Of a DNA stretch of 64,000 bases, positions 11,531-22,569 are shown piece by piece. A model generated the notes under the pieces. That model was given only the letters and a program-made list of their open reading frames with translations. It was not told the DNA's origin and ran no database searches. The DNA comes from Stropharia rugosoannulata (lineage: Eukaryota > Basidiomycota > Agaricomycetes > Agaricales > Strophariaceae). A program made the position numbers and the translations under genes. The stretch's first letter is position 1; each line of letters begins with the position of its first letter. The stretch is taken from positions 310,001 through 374,000 of the forward strand of contig JANCIK010000002.1 in assembly GCA_028532985.1 (NCBI GenBank), given 5' to 3'.

Positions 11531-13604
11531 ATGCAAGATCACCTCAATATACCCCCGCCGCTCGTCAGCGTACAGCGAATAACGACATTGATCGCTTCTT
11601 TAATCGTTGCTTTATGTTCCGGGACGAATTATGTGAGTAGATTTTGGAGATTGACGTAGTCTGCTTAAACAGATAATTGACATGATTCTCTAGGTATACT
11701 CTGGTGAGCGAGCTGAGGAATTTCTCGACATGTACGATGAGCTCAGGGACCTGCAGCGTATTCCCCGCAGCTCGGCGCAAGGTTAGGGATATCCCATACA
11801 CAGCTCAACATCGTCGCGCTGGCTGGCAATAGTAAGCACTAGCTGTTCGACTTGCTCTTGTACAACTCACCAAAAGAGTATAGTTGGAGTGTATAGCAGT
11901 GGCCCAGTCTGGGGGAAGATTGTCGACTCGCGGGGACCCCGTATCTTGCTCGTCAGCGCTTTCGTCTTCTTACTCGGAGGTTATGCCGGGATGCGCTATC
12001 TTTACGACAGGGGACTACCCGCAGGGGTGGAAAGCCTGGGGACCATCGCGTTTTGTGCGCTGGTTTTTCTGTGTTACCTGACTGGAGCAGGTGGAAACGC
12101 AGGTCTCGTCAGCTCCGTCAATTCGACTGCGAAGACGTTCCCGGACAAGGCCGTGCGTATACCCGACCCTACATATACACCAGACTCTGATGATAATTTC
12201 GTAGCGGGCATCGACGACCGGGCTCGTTATTTCGGGCTTTGGGCTGTCCGCGTTCTTTTTCTCGAGCATATCGCACCTCCTCTTTGCTGGGAACACGTCT
12301 GCCTTCTTGCTGGTGCTTGCGTTGGGCACGTCATGTCCGATGATCATGGGCTATTTTCTTGTTCGGCCCATTCCCCTGCCCGAGGAAGAAGGTTACGAAG
12401 GACTTCAGACGGATGAAGATCCTGATTCAGTTACATCGGCACTCATACACAGCAACTCGAGCAATTCCCACTTGCTCCAAGTGGATGTTGCGAACCAGGA
12501 TCACAGCGTGCGCCACAGAGACGAATGTGCATCGGAACGGGACGGTTGCGACGAGTACAGCGCCACCTCGACGACTAATCCTGACGCTGAGCAGGCTTCG
12601 ACTCGGCTGCGCAGTTTGAGCAGAGGTGCGGCGATGAGCCAAGATACCACTCCGAATTTGCACGGAAAGAAACTCTGGATGAGCCGGGATTTCTGGCTCT
12701 TATTCAGTATATTATCTATGCGTTTGTGTTTGATATTCTGCTTTACATGAAATGTCCTGACGATACGATCACAGTTAGCGGCACTGGGTTAATGTGTGAG
12801 GTCATTTCATGTTCCTTACCGCCTTCGCTAATCTTGGCATAGATATTAATAATGTCGGGTCAATGTCACAGGCGCTGTATGCCCACAACAATCCGAAGTA
12901 CGATGATACCGAAGCCTCCGGCTGGCAGGCAACTCAGGTATCCGCCATTAGCCTCATGAACTTTACCGGACGCGTATTCATTGGTAAGTATCACATCTTG
13001 GGTACTTTCACTTATTTGAACAGGCTGTGAATAGGACTCGTATCTGACTTCGCGAAGAACAAATACGACATCCCTCGCTCATATTGCCTTGTCTTGGTTG
13101 CTTTCTTCTTTTTCATTTCTCAAGTGGTTGCTGCTAAAGAGGATCGCATCGAGAACCTCTGGCTTGCGAGTGCTCTGCTAGGTCTTGCTCACGGCAGTGT
13201 TTTCTCGCTCTTCCCTACCGTTTGTCTTGAGTGGTTTGGCCTGCGTAAGTCTCTATCCCTCTTCTTGCTCCAGCTGTGCTGATTTATATGCAGCACATTT
13301 TTCGGAGAACTGGGGGTATCTATCACTGTCGCCCATGGTGGCGGGCAATCTCTTTTCGATTGTCTTCGGCCAGAATCTCGACGCGCATGACGGCAGCGCT
13401 CGTCACCTTGCAAAGGCAAGCCGGGCGATATCTGCTCCGCAGTGCCTAGAGGGACTTCAGTGTTACGTAGATACCATCTATCTCACGACAGGCGCAACAT
13501 TTTTGTCCATGCTGCTGAGTATCTGGGCTGGGTACCGCGACCGGCAGAAGATATTGCAAGCACGTCATCGAAAGAGGCTAAGAAGTCGTTCGATAGTAGT
13601 ATAA
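11531..13604 (+). CDS. MFS transporter with nodulin-like domain
   Basis: Nine exons (11531-11632, 11694-11703, 11757-11831, 11884-12152, 12205-12721, 12775-12795, 12843-12983, 13035-13244, 13294-13604) yield 551 residues with exact phase. The N-terminus carries the nodulin-like/Mch1 hallmark: a first helix ending CSGTNYVYSAYSPQLGARL, then SHTQLNIVALAGN and GPVWGKIVDSRGPRILL (motif A-like loop between helices 2 and 3). About twelve helices are split by an acidic loop near residues 235-320. The family sits in vacuolar or plasma membranes, and its substrates in fungi are mostly unknown (monocarboxylate-like in name only). Two very small exons, 10 and 21 bp, are needed to restore conserved sequence. 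A role in efflux or vacuolar transport is inference. Confidence 0.92.
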
Positions 13605-13859
13605 GTGAATAGACTTGTTCTTGGTTCTCCTGAACAGGCTGAAGGAGGTGTGGATAGAGGGTAATCATTTTGTGGATCATTATGTGGGGAGAGGTATAGG
13701 GTATTAGGGTATGGACATCTTTTGAACACAATTAAAATATAGAATACTTTCTTTCCTTTCTTGTAGTTTTCGTTAGACTTTATTAAATTAATACATGTAT
13801 TAGTTCTGATGCACATACGCGAGATATCGTTTACTTTGGTTGAGATCTGCGCTGGAGCT

Positions 13860-14515
13860 TCAAACTTGCAATAACTTGTTTTCTACATCTAGAAGACGCC
13901 CCTTTTCATCAAAAAGGACGCCTTCGGCAGCGAGCATGTCGAGCTTTTCTTGACAGCGCTTTCCGGTCTTGTGATCCTTTCCCCATTCGCCGAAAAACCC
14001 GCCTATAAAGAGATTGGTGGCGATGACTCGATGGCATGGTACCCAGGGACTGAACGGATTAAACCTGAGAGCGGTTCCAACTGCAGATCGTTAGAAACTA
14101 TGCACAGCGTGTTGGAAAAATCAAAGTTACCAGAACGAGGACAGCCTCCTACAGCCGATGATACGTCTTTATATGTAGAAACCTTGCCCTGGGGGATTGT
14201 CAGAATGAAGTCGTAAACATCCCACTGGTGGGGCGTTAATTTCTAGAGCTCAAAGAGATTGACAACAAATTCAAATTAGTAAAATGAGGGGCGCACTTTT
14301 CCTTTTGTTGTTCTGTAAGATTCGCGTTCATGAGGATGTTTTGGATAGTATCTTGGCGAAGACGAGGTAGCATCTAAGGATGTCAAGAATTTGTCGAGTG
14401 TCACTTTAGTCTGTTCCTTGACAGGAACGCTTGACGTGTCATTGGAAAAGTATCGAGACCATACGGCGCTCTTGGTGTCATTTTCATTCGTATTTGCAGA
14501 CCTGATGGCGGGCAT
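13860..14515 (-). CDS. MGT1: O6-methylguanine-DNA methyltransferase (MGMT)
   Basis: Three exons (14515-14297, 14242-14131, 14080-13860) encode 183 residues, close to the 188 of yeast Mgt1. The DNA-binding segment LTPHQWDVYDFILTIPQGKV is followed by STYKDVSSAVG (helix-turn-helix region), GTALRFNPF and the active site PWVPCHRVIA, where Cys126 accepts the alkyl group. The protein directly reverses O6-alkylguanine damage in the nucleus and is consumed in the reaction. The N-terminal 75 residues are not conserved. I chose the ATG at 14515 because the upstream in-frame start is a TTG. It converges with the MFS gene, with about 255 bp between stop codons. Confidence 0.93.
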
Positions 14516-14901
14516 GAGAAGAGGATGATTAGGACGCGTCTGAAAGCGCGACTCCAAATTACCCCGCCGCGTGATTTACTTCCGTGCTTAGCAAGGTCGG
14601 CGCCGCTATAATTATAGCAAACCTGCTTTACCCCATGACACCACGTTCCATAGAGGTTCATAATGCGATGTAAGCCCTCTAATTTCATAAGTAGCGTCTA
14701 GGCCTAAGTCAAGGTCCCGATGTCGTCTGAAGGGCAGACAGCTACCCGCCAGAGCAGCGGCCAAGCCAGGTTCTTGTTACCACGTTGATGCCATTTGATT
14801 GTGAGCTTATATATAAAGTCATCTAGGCTGCAGCCCTTTTAGAAGACAGGAAGCCCGTCCTGCTTCCCCGTGCATCCAGTTCTACCACCGCGACCACAAC
14901 C

Positions 14902-16155
14902 ATGCTGTCGGAGCGGTACATCCTCGAGCCCTCGCCGGACTATCCGTTGTATATCTTTGCAAAGCGGTACTGGGCACCCGAATTCGAGCAGCATGCGAAA
15001 GACCCGGCGGCAGCGACGCTGATTGTGCTGCATTCGACCAGCTTCCACAAGGAGACCTGGGAGCCGGCGTTGGAGGACCTGTTTTCGCTGGCCGTGCAGT
15101 CGAAAAGCTTGGGGCTCATCCGCGAGGCATGGACAATCGACTGCCCCAACCATGGGGAAGCTGGCGAGAGGAATAGACACACACTTCGAGGGCCGGATTT
15201 TATACATTGTACGCAGCGCCTTCAATGCCTTTTTATGTCAACGGCTGTTCGTTAATAAGTCCTTCCAGTCTCCTGTGAAAAGTATGCCGAGGCCGTACAC
15301 CGGTTCCTGACACATTCTCCAGGAGGCGTATCATTCCGCAGACGTCGTCTCATTGGGATAGGGCACTCTCTCGGTGCGAACACGATGTAACCCATTTTTC
15401 TCGCGTGCCTGCGGGCGTTTCTACGTGTTGACTCCTAACGCTCGCAATTTGTGCAGGATAATTTTGCAATCTATCCAGCCCGTGATGGACTTCGCTAGAC
15501 TTATCATTGTCGAGCCTATGGTCAGTCCCGAGGGCCCGGAGATCCTTGCGATACTTCGTGAGCGGCTCGTGAGAAGGGCTCGCAAGCGCACCAAGTGCTG
15601 GCCAACTTTGGAAGAGGCAAAGAAAGATTACGGGCAGCCGAAACGGCATGGCGCCAAATGGGACCCACGCGTCCTGGACCTCTTCATCGTACGTTGCTTC
15701 TCTTAGTCCAATTGCTTCTCTTCCAGCTGAGCATCGCTCGTGAAGAACCACGCATTACATTGGAAAACGAAGGTGCAGAGCTTTGGGCTGTCGTGTATGC
15801 GTCAGCAAGAGGTGGCCATGTATATGGACGAAGAGGGCCCAATTAAACCTGTCAAGATTCTCAACGAACTTTGCTCGCGTGTGCCTGTCCACCTCGTTCT
15901 TGGTGGTGTTTATGATTTGATTCCACCAGGAGTGCACACTACGCTGGTTGATCCTAAATCAGGTCGGACTTTCGCAACGGTGACAACGTTACCAGAAGTC
16001 GGCCATTTGGTAGATATTTTCCTAGCCCTTACGTTCTTGTTACTCGGTCCTAATACATTTTGTGGCAGATACCACAGGAAAGCCCTACAGAATTAGCAGC
16101 TCATATATTCGAAGTACTTTCGAACTCGTCAGGGCCTGTCCCTTGCCGTCTGTGA
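14902..16155 (+). CDS. Alpha/beta hydrolase with PTS1-like C-terminus
   Basis: Five exons (14902-15208, 15269-15386, 15457-15688, 15746-16009, 16069-16155) encode 335 residues. The nucleophile elbow GIGHSLGA places Ser136; Asp276 (GGVYDLIP) and His306 (EVGHL) complete a plausible catalytic triad, and HSTSFHKETW near the N-terminus supplies the oxyanion-hole region. The protein ends in CRL, which fits the peroxisomal targeting signal [SAC]-[KRH]-L. Peroxisomal lipases of the yeast Lpx1 kind and the AF-toxin-cluster-type hydrolases of fungi share this architecture, so action on a lipid or acyl ester in peroxisomes is likely but inferred. The donor of intron 3 has two nearby acceptors; the one at 15745 keeps the conserved frame. 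It is divergent from MGMT, so the 390 bp between them probably serve both promoters. Confidence 0.88.
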
Positions 16156-16436
16156 TACTCAAGAAAAACCATTACGAACTTGTACAAAGTAGCATCTTCC
16201 AATCATCTCATAATTGTGGCCTCTTTCTTTTTCACGAAGTTCAAATGGATGTTATATACCATCTGGAACAAACTATGTTTTCGTTTACTATATATTCATG
16301 CGTTGTTGTCGTGTCGTACGTACGTAATAATACTTTGTATTTGACCTGTAATGTAAAAGTAATCTGATGTATTGAGCCAAACGAAATAAGGTTGAAAGCA
16401 GTGTGCGAGCGAGAAGAATAGGTGAACTCATTGATA

Positions 16437-18577
16437 TCATACTACTGATAGTCCTTCATCTCTCCTTCGCTTCGTCCCCCTAGCTTGTGTAGGACTTGTG
16501 GGATTCGGCAAGATGGTGGTGAACTCGTTGTTCGAAAAGGGTGTGCGCTTCAGCAACTTTGCACCGGCGTTGAGTTTGCGCGCTGGCTCCTTCGGAGTTG
16601 AGGGTGGATCCAAATCCACATCTGGCGGGGTAATTGACACCTGCAAAGCACTGTTCTCGTCGTCGGACTCATCCAGCTCCTGGTCACTGTCATGTCCAAG
16701 AATTGCAAGAAGTGCCCGATACCCAGCTTGTACCAGCGCCATGTATTCAACTTTCTTCGTGAAGATTGTCAGTCTGTCTTCGGCGAATCGCCTGGGTAAG
16801 ACGTTGGTGATCACGCCGTGGGCTGCCTTTAGAGCTTCTGAACAATGATACAGATAAACGAGCCAGACAACAGTTTACGTCAAAGCAACTTACTGTTTGG
16901 GTTCCTCTTCGAATAGAATCTGACATATTTCACAGGATTGACTTCACGCATCCCATAACTCCGCGTAGAAAAGTCCACAATGATATCGGATTCTTCCAAG
17001 GTGCATGTCTCGCAATCGCCTGTCTCTACCAAAATTTTACGGATTTCCTCCATTATACGCGGCGCGGTGATGCTTTCCCGGAAGTGCTGTCGCATTTCCC
17101 ACTCTATAGTTTTAAAGTCGACATGTCTATACAATTGACGTCGGCGGATGCACTTCAAGATCTCGCGAGACTTGGCCAATTCCTGTTGATACACAACTAA
17201 GTTAAATAGACGAACGGAAGCGAAATGATGACTGACGGGTGCTTTCGATGATTCAATCTCTATCATTATGTGATCAGTCAGATGAATGTACTCCTCAGGA
17301 TTGAAAACTCTCTGAGCGATCTTGAGATAGGGATCAGCTGCAGTAAGAGCGTCGACAATCATATATTCAATGGCTCGGGCTGTATCTTATCAGTAGATGG
17401 AAGATGCGGTTATTTGTAGTAAAGACTCACTGGTCTTGTGGTTGTACAGGTCGGTATGCATATTAAACCGATTCAGGAAAAAGTTGTGTACTAGGTTAAT
17501 ATCCTTCATATTATAGCATATTTGCCCATCCAGGACACGAGCTGAATCCAGGAGTCTGCATATGTTATGAGTATGCCTCAGCCAAATGAGAGTCATAGAG
17601 TACCTTTCGAGATCCAAATTTAGTGAGTGACTGCACATATGCGAATCCCGGCTCAGGTAGTCACATCTGAGAGTTGGTCAATCGAGAATTGACGCATATA
17701 TGTCATAAATAGTGCTTACTTGTCGACATCTAGCCCATTCCGCTTATTCGCAATGATGTCAAAGAGGAAACTCTTCTCATCGGGCCTGGTGTGCGCAGTT
17801 AGGCCATCGGGAAGAGTCGATAAGAATTTATGGACTTCCTTACACTCGAGCATGGTCTCCAGCAATGAGAGCCTTAATAAATGCTTGATCTTCTGCCGCC
17901 ATCGGTATGCTATTATCTCGAATCATATAGTCGAACATCATTTCCGAGCCCATTTCGTGCGTCCACTTTACGTCTTTCCTGAAGAAGTATAAACAATGAA
18001 GAGGGAATAGGAGGCGTTTTCGACCGACTTACAAAATTGATGGTATGAAGAGATTATCCCAGACATGACTCCAGGGTCCATGTCCAAGGTCGTGACATAG
18101 TCCAGCGATTTCGACACAAGCTATATCGCGGTCCGAAATATTTAGCTCTGGTTGCGTAGATCGCAAACGCGTTGCAAGGGACCGAGCAAGAAAAGCGACA
18201 CCTGTTCATTCGCAGTCGGGAACGGGGCAGCATATATTTATGAGACAAGGTTAAACCATGACATAGAGCTAAACCCACCCAGTGAATGCTCAAAACGGGT
18301 ATGAGTGGCTGCAGGCCAGACATAGCTCGTCGTACCCAGTTGCTTAATATTCCGAAGTCGTTGAAATTGACAGCTGTTGTAAAGTATTGGAAAATTGGTG
18401 GTGGACTGTAGCTGAACACGTACGTATCAATAAAACACGCCAGCGCAGGGTATATCTTGACTTGAAGGTGCCCGGCGCGTCAGTATGATGTATTTCAGGA
18501 CCGGCAATGAAAATCGTACTGTTGCCGTGAATGGGGTCCTTGATATCCCGAGTCTGTACGGTGCATGAGTAGTCCAT
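16437..18577 (-). CDS. SAMHD1-type HD-domain dNTP triphosphohydrolase
   Basis: Nine exons (18577-18462, 18373-18279, 18201-18033, 17978-17844, 17785-17720, 17666-17604, 17555-17431, 17379-16894, 16837-16437) give 551 residues with exact closure. The order of motifs follows human SAMHD1: [28 protein letters not shown] (His68), [12 protein letters not shown] (His107-Asp108), then [33 protein letters not shown] (metal-ligand Asp196), and [15 protein letters not shown]. The HD metal site therefore looks complete. There is no SAM domain, and the C-terminal 90 residues are disordered with an acidic patch and a basic KRRRDEG end (possible nuclear signal). The known activity is hydrolysis of dNTPs to nucleosides and triphosphate, lowering dNTP pools. 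In this fungus a role in dNTP control or genome defence is inference. Confidence 0.92.
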
Positions 18578-19439
18578 TGGTCCTTGTTTATGTTGGTAGG
18601 AAGGCAATAAATCTATTCGAAGCCGGTTTTATCTCGAGTTCCGCCTGAAACTGCAGTGATTGGGGATGTGGTGAGACTGGGATCAAAGTGAAATTAGCAT
18701 ATATGCCCTTAAATAAGGACACACATACGCTGAAGCAGCCAAAATGAACTGTATGCGGGAATCCCCACTCGACAAGATGGTGGAGGCGAAAAACAAGTGA
18801 AAGGTTTCGGAAAGCACTATAGACCTCTAATTGCAGCGATCCGGCAGGGCGCAAACTTGGGCAAACAAAATCCTTTGTGCAATGTCTACGGCTGCAGGGA
18901 CATGAAATGAGCATTCGACGGGGGCGTAAGTACGATGGTTCACTGCCTCATATTGCAAGGTCCGTGACAGCAAAACTAAAGGGGTCTTTAATTTTCATAC
19001 CGAATTCGATGCGAAGTTGTGCGAAGCGAACAGGACGAGACGATAACGTACAAGCTTGGAGCATTTGGCGCACTACACTGGTCACTGGTCAGGGATCTTT
19101 GAGGCAAAAGGCATTTCTCCTCATCGCTTGAGCATGTGGACATGGGGTTCGTATTCTATTGCCATGATCCATGAATCATTGAAGTCGACCCTTGGGCTGG
19201 TTACCGGCTTTCGTACTGCACAGTGCAAATGAGAGCCTTCCGAATATACACCAAACAGGATTTGGGTTCGATAGGGTAATATAGTTGATTTATGAGGAGA
19301 TATAAGATTAAGAAATACTGTAGTCCGCAGGTATGATGGAATTCAGGTTTGAGGCCTGAGGAATCCGCTGTCGCCGTTTGAACTCGAGGCCATCGTTTCT
19401 CACGTTCGGCTACCTTACTTTACAAGTTGAACCACCACA
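18578..19439. other. Shared upstream region between SAMHD1-like and RNA14 genes
   Basis: The two genes are divergent, and these 860 bp separate their start codons. An open frame on the minus strand (18588-18914) has no recognisable domain and probably belongs to the 5' leader or is spurious. I see no repeat or RNA gene. Confidence 0.4.
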
Positions 19440-22400
19440 ATGTCGACGTCCGAGCCCGCGCAGGCTGGCGAGGACTCATATATGGAGTATGCAGACCAAA
19501 CCCAGCCCACGTCAGAGATCCTGAATGCTTTGTCAACACTCCCCGTGAACAACGAGAATGCAAATGCCTCCCAGACGATGGATACAACAGAGGCGCAAGC
19601 CCCACCGCCGAGTGAATATGATGCTTTGACCGCGCAGCTCGTTGAGAATCCCCATAATCCCGACGGTTGGCGCAACCTTATTCGAATCGCGGAAGACACG
19701 GGTGACATTGAGAAGATCAGCGCAGCGTACGACGCGTTGCTGAAGCAGTACCCCAACAACGTGCGTGTGTGCTGTGCGGTAGTTCCGTGTGTCTCCAGTC
19801 TGACTCTACGCCTCAACCCAGGCGACGGCGCAAATACAATATATATCTCACTTTGTGAATGACGAGTCGACTTTTGAGCACGCTGAAGAACTATTTAAGA
19901 AGTTCTTAATTCGATCACCGTGTGTTGAACTGTGGATTTTCTACCTAACCTACGTCCGGTGCGTGATCTCCTTTTTTCCCCCTGCCTTCCGTTTACTTAG
20001 TTGATAATAGACGTCTAAATGTATCAGCGGCTCAGCGAGATAACATCCGGATGTCCTATGAGTTTGCGTTGAACCACGTTGGGCAAGACAAAGACAGTGG
20101 TGAGATATGGGCAGATTACATCCAATTTCTCAAAAGCGGAGATGTACGTGAGGTTACCCAAACATCCAATCGGTTTCTCACATCCTTTAGGCTTCAACGA
20201 CGTGGGAGCAACAGCAAAAAATGGACTCACTAAGAAAGGTTTATCATCGTGCTGTGCAGATCCCCCTGGACAACGTCGAGAAGCTGTGGCAGGAGCTGGA
20301 GGCCTTTGAGATGAGCCTCAACAAAATAACTGCCAAGAAGTTCATGGCCGACCTGTCCCCCGCCCATATGCAAGCGCGCTCCGTCCTACGTCAACTTGTG
20401 AACCATGTAACCCCGTTATATGCCCAAAATGCCAATGAAATGTTCTTGCCCTCATTGCCCCGATTCGATTCGTCTGAGCGTGCCCTAGTTGGCAAATGGA
20501 AGGCCTATCTGAAGTGGGAAGAAAGCAACCCGCTAGAGATCGAAGAAAAGGATAAGGCTACTCTGATAACCAGGATACAGGGCGTATACCGCAAGGCCGT
20601 TATCAGGATGAGGTATTATACGGAGATCTGGTATGTCGATGACTACAGTCGTGATTTCGTAAGACTAACACGGCGATAGGTTTATGGCTTATACCTGGAC
20701 GAACAGCGTCGGTAAGACGGATGAAGCAATGACAATATTAAAGGCAGGCCTGGAAGCCAATCCATCGAGGTGCGTCATCAGAGTATAGCCTTATGCAACA
20801 CCAGCATCAGTATCGTCTGACCGTTTAACATGCAGCTTCCTCCTTACATTTGCATATGCCGAAGCTCTCGAAATCAAAAAAGACTTCACCGAGGTCCACG
20901 CCACTTATGAGAAATTCCTCGGCGTCCTTCGCACCAGTTTAGATGTCCTGGAGCAGCAGAACGGTGAAACGTCTGCACCAGTCACCGCCCCGCCCGCCAC
21001 TGGGGCATACAATATGACGAATGAGCCCAGCTCGCAATCATCGTTTGTCACTAATAACTCTGATGATAAGCCCAATAGACACCCGACGGAGCTGCAGAGA
21101 CGGCGCACTGAATATGGTCTTGTGTGGATCATGTATATGCGCTTCGCGATGCGCGCAGAGGGCGTAAAACCGTCTAGAGCTATATTTGCCAAAGCGAGAA
21201 AGGACCGGTGGACGCCTTGGGAAGTATACGAGGCTTCAGGTAACGTGGCTCAACTCATTAGGCACTCCGGTTCTAACGGAATGCGTTTACAGCTTTGATG
21301 GAGTATCACTGCTCTGATGACAAACTCGTGGCGAGTCGTATTTTCGAGCGAGGTCTTGACGTCTACGGTGGCGAAATTGAATATGTCTTGCGTTACCTCA
21401 GCTTCCTGATTTCTATCAACGATGAGAATAGTACGATCTCTAAAGAGTTCCTCGTGCTCAGTTTATGTCACTGATTATTATTTTTAAGACGCGCGAGCTC
21501 TATTTGAGCGTGTTATAACAACATTTCCACCTGATCGCGCCCGCCCTCTCTGGGAGCGGTGGGCGCGTTATGAGTACCAGTATGGTGATCTGGAAAGATC
21601 GCTGAAGCTTGAGAAGCGCATGGCGGACGTATACCCTACAGGTACATTATTTACTTGATTTTCAGTACACGGTTTAATCGAACATCTATCTAGACCCCCC
21701 AATCAAACGCCTTGCTCAGCGACACATGTACCTGGGCACAGACGCCATCGCAGACCGCGATCTCGGGTTCGCCCTCGCCCGCCGTTCAATTCCAACGGGC
21801 CCCAGCTCGGGGCCTTCGCGCACGGAAACCTCGAACTCGGTCGTGCTCATCCAACCGAACGCTTCCACCGTTCTGCAGCCTTCGGGGGGATCGCAGACGC
21901 AGAATAAGCGCGGCGCCTCGCCCGATCAGAGGAAGCGAGACGACGGGCGCGGCGCGGGTGGTCCGTCTGGTGGCGGCGGAGGGGGTGGGGGTGGCTCGGG
22001 CGACTACTCGTCCGGCCACAAGCGCGCGCGGCCGCAGTCGCCTAACCGTGATCGCGAGCGGTGGGATGGCCCGCCGCGCAGGCGCTTCTCGCCGCCGCCA
22101 CCTCCGCCTTCGTGGGACAGGGAAGAACATCGAGGCCAGCGCGGGCGCGATGGGCCGCGTGCAGGTGGGGGCGGTGGCGGTGGCGGTGGTGGAGGCGACA
22201 GAGACGAAGAGAGAGGCGGGGGCCGGAATGTGCAGCTGCCCAATGTTCTTTCGTGGTTCATCGGCGAGCTGCCTACACCCGCCTCTTTTGACGGTATGTA
22301 CTATCTGTTGTCGGATATGCTGGGCGGTTGCTCATCTTTTTCTGCAGGCCCCGTATTCCGGACGGACGACCTTATGAACTTGTTTAGGAATGCAGTAATC

Positions 22401-22569
22401 CCGAATAGTTCGTCGAGACCGAAGTCGCCTCCCCCTCCTCGAAGTGGTATGCCTTGTATTCATTCGTATAAGCGCCGGTTCTGATACCTTCTGTACAGGT
22501 GGAGGCCGTCCTCCTCCAGACTACGGGCCGTACCAAGGCCCTAATAGCGGTCGTGGTCGACGATATTAG
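19440..22569 (+). CDS. RNA14: mRNA 3'-end processing protein Rna14 / CstF-77
   Basis: Eleven exons (19440-19760, 19822-19958, 20011-20143, 20191-20630, 20680-20769, 20836-21239, 21293-21430, 21489-21641, 21694-22293, 22348-22446, 22499-22569) encode 861 residues. Residues about 55-680 are HAT (half-TPR) repeats, for example [60 protein letters not shown] and [13 protein letters not shown]. The Suf-type core is followed by a low-complexity Gly/Arg-rich stretch (about 705-800) and a conserved monkeytail-like end ([20 protein letters not shown]...[11 protein letters not shown]). Rna14 dimerises and bridges Rna15 and Pcf11 in cleavage factor IA, directing pre-mRNA cleavage and polyadenylation in the nucleus. 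The glycine-rich insert is longer than in yeast. Confidence 0.95.

Noticed and set aside
18588..18914. 108-codon minus-strand frame upstream of the SAMHD1-like start
   Set aside because: No family resemblance and a TTG-linked extension only; more likely 5' leader sequence.
21786..22377. Alternative frames (114-221 codons) in the Gly/Arg-rich part of RNA14
   Set aside because: Low-complexity GC-rich DNA opens all frames; only the frame continuing the HAT domain leads into the conserved tail.
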